NCBI RefSeq assembly: GCF_006494775.1
Contig: NZ_CP041146.1
Location: 3,968,001-4,032,000 of the forward strand
Length of the DNA stretch: 64,000 nt
Direction of reading: 5' to 3'
Source of the DNA: Nocardioides humi
Lineage (GTDB): Bacteria; Actinomycetota; Actinomycetes; Propionibacteriales; Nocardioidaceae
This document shows, one piece after another, positions 57,907 through 64,000 of this stretch (within the stretch, counting starts at the first letter, position 1; every line of letters starts with the position of its first letter). The position numbers were made by a program, and so were the translations under genes. Under the pieces are notes generated by a model. That model saw only the letters and a program-made list of their open reading frames with translations. It was not told the DNA's origin and did no database searches.

Positions 57907-59337
57907 CTACTCGACCACCTCCAAGGCGTGCTTCGTCCGGCGGTCGAGGTGGAGGGCGGCCAGCGCCGAGGCGACGTCGGGGACCTCGACGACCCGCATG
58001 CCGTCGACGGTCCGCTCGCCGCCGGTGCGTCGGACCCCCTGGGCGGTGCCGGGGTCGGCGGGGACCACGGCCATCGCGAAGCCGAGGCGGGCGGCCTCGG
58101 CGAGTCGCTGGGGGAGGTCGCGGACCCGGCGCAGCTCGCCGGAGAGCCCGATCTCGCCGAGCGCGACCACGCCGGCCGGTGGCGCGCTGACGAAGTGGGC
58201 GGAGGCGATCGCGACGGCGAGGGCGAGGTCGGCGCCGGGGTCGCTGAGCCGGGCGCCGCCGACGGTGGAGGCGAACACGTCGTGCTGGTGGAGCCGGATG
58301 CCGCAGTACTGCTGGAGCACGGCGAGGATCATCGCCAGCCGGGAGCCGTCGACGCCCGAGGTGGTACGGCGGGGGCGCTCGGCGGGGGAGAGGGTCACCA
58401 GGCCCTGCACCTCGGCGAGCAGCGGGCGTCGTCCCTCCATGGAGACGGCGACGCACGTGCCGGGGACGCGGCCGTGATGGCGCTCGACGAAGATGCCGGT
58501 CGGGTCCTCGACGGTGCGGATGCCGTCGGGGCCGAGGTCGAAGCAGCCGACCTCGTCGACCGGGCCGAACCGGTTCTTGACCGCGCGGAGCATCCGGAAG
58601 CGGGAGTTGCGGTCGCCCTCGAAGTGCAGGACGACGTCGACGAGGTGCTCCAGCACCCGCGGCCCGGCGATCGCGCCGTCCTTGGTGACGTGCCCGATCA
58701 TCACGACGGTGATGTCGCGGCTCTTCGCCATCCGCACCAGCGCCTGCGCGACCTCCTTGACCTGGGTGACCCCGCCCGGGACGCCGTCGACCCCCGAGGC
58801 GCCGATGGTCTGCACCGAGTCGATCACGACGGTGCTCGGCCGAACCTGCTCGATGTGGGTGAGCACCGCCCCGAGGTCGGTCTCGGCGGCGAGGTAGAGC
58901 TGGTCGTGGATGCCGCCCGTGCGGTCGGCGCGCAGCCGGACCTGGGCGGCCGACTCCTCGCCGGTGACGTAGAGCGTGCGCTGCCGGGCGGCGGCGGTCC
59001 GGGCGGCGACCTCCAGCAGCAGGGTCGACTTGCCGACGCCGGGCTCGCCGGCGAGGAGGACCGCGGCGCCGGGCACCAGCCCGCCGCCGAGGACCCGATC
59101 GAGCTCGGGCACCCCGGAGCGGTGGTGGACGGCCCGCTCCGCCGAGACCTGGCCGATGGGCACTGCGGCGTGCGTGACGGGCGCGGCCGTCGTACGGCTC
59201 GACGAACCGGACGAGGCGACCGCGACCTCGGACACCGAGCCCCACGCCTGGCACTCGCCACAGCGGCCCACCCAGCGCGCGGTGGACCAGCCGCACTCGC
59301 CGCAGCGGTAAGTCGAACGTGTTTTCGAACCAGCCAT
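57907..59337 (-). CDS. radA: DNA repair protein RadA
   Basis: A RecA-like ATPase that processes branched recombination intermediates. The 476-residue protein has a zinc finger (YRCGECGWST, GRCGECQAWG), Walker A GEPGVGKST, the RadA-specific KNRFG motif and a C-terminal Lon-protease-like domain (GLSGELRRV). The ATG at 59337 lies 7 nt after a TACTGT box; frames further upstream are shadows. A LexA-like box lies in the first codons. Confidence 0.95.
   Translation of the reverse strand: MAGSKTRSTYRCGECGWSTARWVGRCGECQAWGSVSEVAVASSGSSSRTTAAPVTHAAVPIGQVSAERAVHHRSGVPELDRVLGGGLVPGAAVLLAGEPGVGKSTLLLEVAARTAAARQRTLYVTGEESAAQVRLRADRTGGIHDQLYLAAETDLGAVLTHIEQVRPSTVVIDSVQTIGASGVDGVPGGVTQVKEVAQALVRMAKSRDITVVMIGHVTKDGAIAGPRVLEHLVDVVLHFEGDRNSRFRMLRAVKNRFGPVDEVGCFDLGPDGIRTVEDPTGIFVERHHGRVPGTCVAVSMEGRRPLLAEVQGLVTLSPAERPRRTTSGVDGSRLAMILAVLQQYCGIRLHQHDVFASTVGGARLSDPGADLALAVAIASAHFVSAPPAGVVALGEIGLSGELRRVRDLPQRLAEAARLGFAMAVVPADPGTAQGVRRTGGERTVDGMRVVEVPDVASALAALHLDRRTKHALEVVE
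59313..59328 (-). promoter_or_regulatory. LexA-like SOS box at the start of radA
   Basis: On the coding strand TCGAAA-ACAC-GTTCGA matches the actinobacterial LexA consensus TCGAAC-N4-GTTCGA at 11 of 12 positions. It covers about +10 to +25 of the leaderless radA transcript, where a repressor would block initiation or elongation. Codons here could produce it by chance, so it is a candidate. Confidence 0.45.
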
Positions 59338-59344
59338 GGGCACG

Positions 59345-59350
59345 ACAGTA
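59345..59350 (-). promoter_or_regulatory. -10 box, leaderless radA
   Basis: TACTGT on the minus strand lies 7 nt before the ATG at 59337. Confidence 0.55.
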
Positions 59351-59407
59351 GAGCAGAGTGCCGACGCAACCGCCCTGGCGCGCGGTGGCTGTGGAAAAAC
59401 GCCGTGA

Positions 59408-59413
59408 CAGAAT
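59408..59413 (+). promoter_or_regulatory. -10-like box of the LacI gene
   Basis: CAGAAT lies 6 nt before the GTG at 59420. It departs from TANNNT at the first base but has the leaderless spacing. Confidence 0.35.
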
Positions 59414-59419
59414 CGTGCG

Positions 59420-60454
59420 GTGGACACCCCTCGACCGCCGGCGACGCTCGCCGACGTCGCCGAGCGGGCCGGCGTCTCCCGGCAGACCGTGTCCAACGCG
59501 ATCAACAACCCCGACCTGCTGCGACCCGACACGCTCACCCGGGTGCAGCAGGCCATCGAGCACCTCGACTACACGCCCAACCAGGCGGCGCGGCACCTGC
59601 GCACCCGCTCCTCGCACCTGGTCGGCCTGCGGCTGAGCCCGGCGCAGGAGTTCACCGCCAACATGGCGATGGACCGGTTCGTGCACGCGCTCGTGGAGGC
59701 CTCGCGCGAGGCGGGCTACCACGTGCTGCTGTTCTCCGGCGGCCGCGTCGCGGAGGGGGAGCAGCCCGACCCCCTCGGCGGGTACGACGACCTCCTCCGC
59801 TCCACGGCCGTGGACGCGTTCGTGGTGACCGACACCTACCTCGGCAACCCGCAGACGGTCGGCCTGGCCCGGAGGAGGGCGCCGTTCGTGGCGTTCGGGC
59901 GGCCGTGGGACGACCCGGCGGCGAGCCATCCGTGGGTGGACGTCGACGGCGCGGCCGGCGTCGAGGCCGCGACCGAGCACGTCCGTGAGCAGGGACACGA
60001 GCGGATCGCCTGGCTGGGCTGGCAGCCCGGCTCGCGGATCGGCGAGGACCGGCGGGCGGGCTGGCACCGCGCGATGACCGCCCTCGGCCTGCCGACCGCC
60101 GGCCTGGAGGCGGCCGTCGAGGACAGCGTGCTGGCCGGCGGCCGGGCGGCCGCGTCGCTGCTCGAGTCGAGCGCGCCGACGGCGTTCGTGTGCGCGTCCG
60201 ACACGCTCGCGGTCGGAGTGCTCGGGGCGCTGTCCGACCGCGGGCTGGAGCCGGGCCGCGACGTGGCGGTGGTCGGCTTCGACGACTCCCAGGTCGCCCA
60301 GGTGATGGGCCTGACGTCGGTCCGGCAGCCGTTGGAGGAGGTGGCGGTCCACCTCGTCGCGGCGCTCCGCACACTGCTGGCGCCCGGCCACGCCGCCCAG
60401 AGCGGCGTGCTCCTCCAGCCCGCCCTCCAGGTGAGGACCTCCAGCGTCCGGTAG
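59420..60454 (+). CDS. LacI-family transcriptional regulator
   Basis: A 344-residue repressor. The helix-turn-helix and hinge are ATLADVAERAGVSRQTVSNAINNPDLLRPDTLTRVQQAIEHLDYTPNQAARHLRTR, followed by a periplasmic-binding-like sensor domain (LVGLRLSP, AFVCASDTLAVGVLGALSDRGLEPGRDVAVVGFDDSQVAQ, TSVRQPLEEV). It is transcribed away from radA, with no sugar-uptake genes next to it, so its target is unknown. Confidence 0.92.
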   Translation: MDTPRPPATLADVAERAGVSRQTVSNAINNPDLLRPDTLTRVQQAIEHLDYTPNQAARHLRTRSSHLVGLRLSPAQEFTANMAMDRFVHALVEASREAGYHVLLFSGGRVAEGEQPDPLGGYDDLLRSTAVDAFVVTDTYLGNPQTVGLARRRAPFVAFGRPWDDPAASHPWVDVDGAAGVEAATEHVREQGHERIAWLGWQPGSRIGEDRRAGWHRAMTALGLPTAGLEAAVEDSVLAGGRAAASLLESSAPTAFVCASDTLAVGVLGALSDRGLEPGRDVAVVGFDDSQVAQVMGLTSVRQPLEEVAVHLVAALRTLLAPGHAAQSGVLLQPALQVRTSSVR

Positions 60455-60566
60455 CCCGCACCGCTCACCGCCGACACCAGCGTCTTGTCGCCAGGAAACC
60501 TCGGATGACGCCTATCTCGACCGCGTGGCCGGCAGCGTGGCGCCCGCGCGAAGCGCATCGAGGACG

Positions 60567-60593
60567 CCCGCGGTCCGAGCGAAGCGAGGACCG
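60567..60593. repeat. Dispersed palindromic repeat, copy 2 (inverted)
   Basis: The reverse complement of these 27 bases differs from 3803-3829 at one position. It lies between the convergent ends of the LacI and methyltransferase genes (gap 60455-60634), the same kind of site as copy 1. No gene is seen in the gap. Confidence 0.75.
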
Positions 60594-60634
60594 TGCGGCG
60601 CCCTCGATCCGGCGACACGCTCGGCCAAACCAGC

Positions 60635-61336
60635 TCAGAATGTCTTCGACCAGAGGTTGACGGCGTAGTCGACCTCGACGCCCTCGTGCTCGCGCAGCAC
60701 CTCGTCGGCGAGCTCGCGGGTGAACTCGATCCGTACGACGGCCTCCAGGTCCGCGCGCGACGCGAACCGCCAGCCCATGTCGACGCGGTCGAGGGTCCAG
60801 CCGCGCAGGCTCCAGAACCGCTCGGTCTCCTCGGGCGGGTCGAGATGGGGGTACCCGCGCCGGAACCAGCCGCCGAAGGTCGAGCGGGAGCCGTCGTTGT
60901 CGATGACCAGCGCGACCCCGCCCCGGCGTACGACGCGGTCCAGCTCGGCGAGGCCGGGCTCGCAGCCGCGGCCGAAGAAGTACGCCCACCGCGCGTGGAC
61001 CACGTCGACGGACGCGTCGGGCAGGGGGATCTCCTGAGCGGTGCCGCGCAGCACCTCCGCGTCGGCGACCCCGCGGGTGCGCAGCCGGCGGCCGGCGAGC
61101 TTGGCGAGCCCGGCGTGCGGCTCGACGCCGACGACCTTCGCAGCGGTCGATGCGAAGGCGGGCAGGTGGAAGCCGGTGCCGCAGCCGAGGTCGAGCACGA
61201 CCCGGCCGTCCCAGTCGGCGCGCCGACGCATCGCGGACCACAGTCGTCCGTCCGGGTCGGCGGCGCGGTTCTCGAGCTCGTACGTCGCCGTGTGGTGCCA
61301 GATGTTGGGGCTGGGGATGGTGCCCCGGGGCTGCAT
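60635..61336 (-). CDS. SAM-dependent methyltransferase
   Basis: A 233-residue class I methyltransferase: VVLDLGCGTGFHLPAFAS (SAM motif I), VVGVEPHAG with the acidic end of strand 2, and DASVDVVHARWAYF (motif post I/IV). It resembles type-11 methyltransferases that modify small molecules. ATG at 61336. It ends in the gap with repeat copy 2. Substrate unknown. Confidence 0.87.
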   Translation of the reverse strand: MQPRGTIPSPNIWHHTATYELENRAADPDGRLWSAMRRRADWDGRVVLDLGCGTGFHLPAFASTAAKVVGVEPHAGLAKLAGRRLRTRGVADAEVLRGTAQEIPLPDASVDVVHARWAYFFGRGCEPGLAELDRVVRRGGVALVIDNDGSRSTFGGWFRRGYPHLDPPEETERFWSLRGWTLDRVDMGWRFASRADLEAVVRIEFTRELADEVLREHEGVEVDYAVNLWSKTF

Positions 61337-61355
61337 CAGGTCGAACGGACGAGCG

Positions 61356-61994
61356 TCAGATGCGGACGATGCCGTCCGGGGTGAGCACCTGCGCGGCGAG
61401 GATGCCGGGCGTGCCGTGCGGGGCGACCCACTCGACCTTCACGTCCTCCAGCGGCGCCTCGACGGTCTCGCCGAGCCACTCGCTGACCCGCTGCGGGTCG
61501 CCGGCGATCTCGATGCCGGCCAGCGACACGCTGCCGTCGGCGCCGGTCGAGGGGTGCAGGTCGGCCGGGACGTCCCACTGCAGGAAGAACGGCAGCTGCG
61601 GGTCGGCGATCAGGCCGTTGATGCCGATCTGCTTCCAGCGCAGCTCGGTGCCGTCGGGGCGGTGCCGCGAGCCGGGTACGGCGGACCGGCCGAGCCGCTG
61701 CTCGACGATCGCGATGTCCGGGACGGCCACGGCCCAGCCGAGCCAGCCGCCGCCGAGGGCGGAGCGGGCGCGCACGGCCTGGCCGAACGGCGCCTTGTCG
61801 GAGGCGGGGTGGTCGAGCACCTCGACCACTTCGAGGTAGGTGCTGTCGGTCAGCGGGAGGATCATGTTGCGGGTGCCGAAGCGCGGGTGCACGCCGCCGT
61901 CGACGAACTCACGCCCGATCACTGCGCCCAGGCGGGCAGCAGTGCTCTCGAGTCCGTCGGGTCCTGCCGCGTAGGAGAGATGGTCCAGGCGCAT
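61356..61994 (-). CDS. VOC-family (glyoxalase-like) protein
   Basis: A 212-residue protein with a glyoxalase-like fold: RLDHLSYAAG at the N-terminus and paired beta-alpha-beta-beta-beta units (FGTRNMILPLTDSTYLEVVEVLDHP, GWAVAVPDIAIVEQRLG, PFFLQWDVPADLHP). It looks like the DUF3175/glyoxalase-like subgroup of metal-dependent or sensor proteins. I use the third ATG (61994), 7 nt after a CAGAAT box; ATGs at 62003 and 62012 are possible. Substrate unknown. Confidence 0.8.
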   Translation of the reverse strand: MRLDHLSYAAGPDGLESTAARLGAVIGREFVDGGVHPRFGTRNMILPLTDSTYLEVVEVLDHPASDKAPFGQAVRARSALGGGWLGWAVAVPDIAIVEQRLGRSAVPGSRHRPDGTELRWKQIGINGLIADPQLPFFLQWDVPADLHPSTGADGSVSLAGIEIAGDPQRVSEWLGETVEAPLEDVKVEWVAPHGTPGILAAQVLTPDGIVRI

Positions 61995-62001
61995 GCCAGA
62001 C

Positions 62002-62007
62002 ATTCTG
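62002..62007 (-). promoter_or_regulatory. -10-like box, VOC gene
   Basis: CAGAAT on the minus strand lies 7 nt before the ATG at 61994. Confidence 0.35.
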
Positions 62008-62075
62008 AGCATGCCCGCAGAGGTCCGACGAATCGGGGTCGCTGTCTCTTGACGTCGAGAAGGCTGCGGGAGCGC

Positions 62076-62876
62076 TCAACGGGGGTCGGCGGGGTGCAGT
62101 GCGAGCGCCGATCGCGAGCGCAGATGGGCCTCGCAGTGGCGCACCAGCTCGTCGTACGCCTCCCGCCCCATCAGCGCGACGAGCTCGGCCTCGTTGGTGA
62201 CGTAGACCGGCTCGACGCCCACGTGGGCCTCGGTGTTGCCGGAGCAGTACCAGTCCAGGTCGTGGCCCCCGGGTCCCCAGCCGCGGCGGTCGTACTCGGT
62301 GATGGTCACCTCGACGTACGACGACCCGTCCATCCGCTCGATCTCGGCGAAGGTACGGCGGATCGGGAGCTGCCAGCACACGTCCGGCTTGGTCTCCAGG
62401 GGGTTGCGCCCGAGCTCGAGCGCGAGGCCGTGCAGGGCGCAGCCGGCGCCGCCGGCGAAGTCGGTGCGGTTGGCGAACACGCACGAGCGCTGGCCGCCGA
62501 CCTCGTGCATGCGCGTCTTCCGCTCGCCGTCCTCGTCCTTCTCGACCCAGTCCTTGCGCTTCACCGGCCGGCCGGGGTGGAACTGCCAGTGCTCCGGCGT
62601 CAGCTGCCGCACGAAGCCCTCGACCCGCTTCTCGTCGGCCTTGTCGGCGAAGTGCGCGCCGAGCGTGCAGCAGCCGACGTCGGGGGAGTCGGCGTAGATG
62701 CCGGCGCAGCCGCTGCCGAAGATGCAGGTGAAGGACGACGTGAGCCAGGTGAGGTCGCACTTGAGGACCTCGGTCTCGTCGGCCGGGTTGGTGAACTCCA
62801 CCCACGCGCGGGGGAAATCGAGCGGGACCTCGGGCACTCGCCCCAATCTAGTGGAGCCCTGGTCATCCTGGCTCAT
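62076..62876 (-). CDS. Cys-rich conserved protein, metal-binding candidate
   Basis: A 266-residue soluble protein with eight or more Cys in a conserved-looking order: [55 protein letters not shown] and WYCSGN. This resembles the Cys pattern of YkgJ-type zinc/iron-chelating proteins (CxxC...CC...), so metal binding is likely. No catalytic motif is recognised. It is divergent from ppx across 20 bp, and such a pairing is common in actinobacteria as far as I recall. Confidence 0.75.
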   Translation of the reverse strand: MSQDDQGSTRLGRVPEVPLDFPRAWVEFTNPADETEVLKCDLTWLTSSFTCIFGSGCAGIYADSPDVGCCTLGAHFADKADEKRVEGFVRQLTPEHWQFHPGRPVKRKDWVEKDEDGERKTRMHEVGGQRSCVFANRTDFAGGAGCALHGLALELGRNPLETKPDVCWQLPIRRTFAEIERMDGSSYVEVTITEYDRRGWGPGGHDLDWYCSGNTEAHVGVEPVYVTNEAELVALMGREAYDELVRHCEAHLRSRSALALHPADPR

Positions 62877-62884
62877 TGCGCTAG

Positions 62885-62890
62885 TACCGT
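62885..62890 (+). promoter_or_regulatory. -10 box, leaderless ppx
   Basis: TACCGT lies 6 nt before the ATG at 62897. Confidence 0.5.
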
Positions 62891-62896
62891 GGACGT

Positions 62897-63835
62897 ATGC
62901 GTCTGGGTGTGCTCGACATCGGCTCGAACACCGGCCACCTCCTGGTGGTCGACGCCCACGGCGGCGCGGCGCCGTTGCCGGCGTACTCCTACAAGGAGCC
63001 GCTGCGCCTCGCCGAGCACCTCGACGAGCACGGCGACGTGTCGCCGACCGGCATCGACGCCCTGACGGCGTTCACCGCGCAGGCGCTCGTCGTGGCCGAG
63101 GAGAAGGGCTGCGAGGAGATGCTCTCGTTCGCCACCTCCGCGGTCCGCGACGCCGGCAACTCCGAGGAGGTGTTGGCCCACGTCGAGGCGCAGACCGGCG
63201 TACGGATCGCGGTGCTGCCGGGCGAGGACGAGGCGCGGCTGACGTTCCTCGCCGTACGACGGTGGTTCGGCTGGTCGGCCGGGCGGCTGGCGGTCTTCGA
63301 CATCGGCGGCGGGTCCCTGGAGATCGCGGCCGGGTCCGACGAGCGGCCGGACGTCGCGTGGTCGCTGCCGCTGGGGGCGGCCCGGCTGGCGCGCTCGGAG
63401 TTCGCGGCGCAGCCGGACGAGGACCAGCTGCGGCAGATCCGGCGCCGGATCCGCGCCGACATCGCCCGCGACGCCGGCCACCTGCTGCGGGCGGGCGCGA
63501 CGCACCGGGCGTCGGCGACGTCGAAGACCTTCCGCTCCCTGGCCCGGATCTGCGGCGCCGCGCCGTCGGCCGAGGGACAGCTGGTGCCGCGCGTGCTCCC
63601 GTTGGCGGAGCTGCGGCAGTGGATCCCCAAGCTGGTGGCGATGACGCCGGAGGAGTTGGCGGCGCTGCCGGGCGTCTCGCCCAGTCGCACCCACCAGATC
63701 GTGCCGGGCGCGCTCGTCGCCGAGGCGTGCATGGACATCTTCGACCTCCCCGAGCTGGAGGTCTGCCCGTGGGCCCTGCGCGAGGGCGTGATCCTCGAGC
63801 GGATCGACAAGCTCAGCGTCAACGACCCGTCATGA
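62897..63835 (+). CDS. ppx: Exopolyphosphatase / guanosine pentaphosphatase family (Ppx/GppA)
   Basis: A 312-residue ASKHA-fold phosphatase that cleaves polyphosphate or pppGpp. It has [17 protein letters not shown] (phosphate 1), [30 protein letters not shown], and [12 protein letters not shown] (phosphate 2). It is the short form without the C-terminal HD domain, as in the actinobacterial Ppx proteins. It overlaps the next gene by ATGA. Confidence 0.9.
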   Translation: MRLGVLDIGSNTGHLLVVDAHGGAAPLPAYSYKEPLRLAEHLDEHGDVSPTGIDALTAFTAQALVVAEEKGCEEMLSFATSAVRDAGNSEEVLAHVEAQTGVRIAVLPGEDEARLTFLAVRRWFGWSAGRLAVFDIGGGSLEIAAGSDERPDVAWSLPLGAARLARSEFAAQPDEDQLRQIRRRIRADIARDAGHLLRAGATHRASATSKTFRSLARICGAAPSAEGQLVPRVLPLAELRQWIPKLVAMTPEELAALPGVSPSRTHQIVPGALVAEACMDIFDLPELEVCPWALREGVILERIDKLSVNDPS

Positions 63836-64000
63836 GTGTCGGCGGGCCGGGGCGTCCCCGGATCGGGCTCTCCACGAGCTCGGTCTACCCGGAGTCGACC
63901 GCCCACGCCTTCGCGTACGCCGCGTCCGTCGGCTACGAGGCGGTCGAGGTGATGGTCGGCATCGACGCGCTGTCCCAGCAGGTCGACGCCGTCCGGCAGC
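63832..64000 (+). CDS. Sugar phosphate isomerase/epimerase-like TIM barrel, N-terminal part
   Basis: 56 residues remain inside the window ([42 protein letters not shown]...). [11 protein letters not shown] and GYEAVEVMV match the first two strands of xylose-isomerase-like TIM barrels. It is coupled to ppx by ATGA and runs off the right edge. Confidence 0.72.
   Translation, partial: MSVGGPGRPRIGLSTSSVYPESTAHAFAYAASVGYEAVEVMVGIDALSQQVDAVRQ

Overview
The window is very GC-rich, densely coded DNA with GTG and TTG starts, many 4-bp ATGA overlaps and TANNNT promoters lying directly on start codons. Together with Lsr2, ClpC, DisA and a DUF3180 gene beside folK, this points to an actinobacterium. 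A Nocardioides-like member of the Propionibacteriales is my best guess, from gene content only.

From left to right: the tail of a membrane protein; the dTDP-rhamnose genes (rmlCD fusion, rmlB, divergent rmlA) with a GT2 glycosyltransferase; the folate genes folP-folB-folK-DUF3180; a secreted and a coiled-coil membrane protein; a surface-polymer island at about 9.8-20.7 kb (GT2/TagF fusion, four sulfotransferase-like genes, a CDP-ribitol synthase); DUF2520-panC-panD-nadB-nadC-coaX for pantothenate, NAD and CoA; a STAND regulator, a secreted beta-propeller protein, a two-component system and a fifth sulfotransferase-like gene; lsr2; a second two-component system; clpC; a one-strand island at 41.8-54.2 kb (two GntR regulators, a complete oligopeptide-type ABC transporter, an AtzG/GatC-like small protein, three tandem amidases and an isochorismatase-fold hydrolase); then mutY, a membrane protein, a lipoprotein, disA, radA, a LacI regulator, a methyltransferase, a VOC protein, a Cys-rich protein, ppx and the start of a TIM-barrel isomerase gene.

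The housekeeping backbone (folPBK-DUF3180, DUF2520-panCD, coaX, lsr2, clpC, mutY, disA, radA) is in the order I recall for mycobacteria. The surface-polymer and amide-catabolism islands look like accessory insertions into it. The two most novel-looking systems are (1) a possible sulfated teichoic-acid-like wall polymer locus and (2) an amide-uptake and hydrolysis operon with triplicated amidases and one tiny accessory subunit.

Three genes (the sulfotransferase at 19584-20692, nadB, and the transporter's binding protein) each appear to lack one base in a short G/C run. This suggests homopolymer under-calls in the assembly, or less likely real inactivation. No rRNA, tRNA, CRISPR array or insertion sequence was seen.
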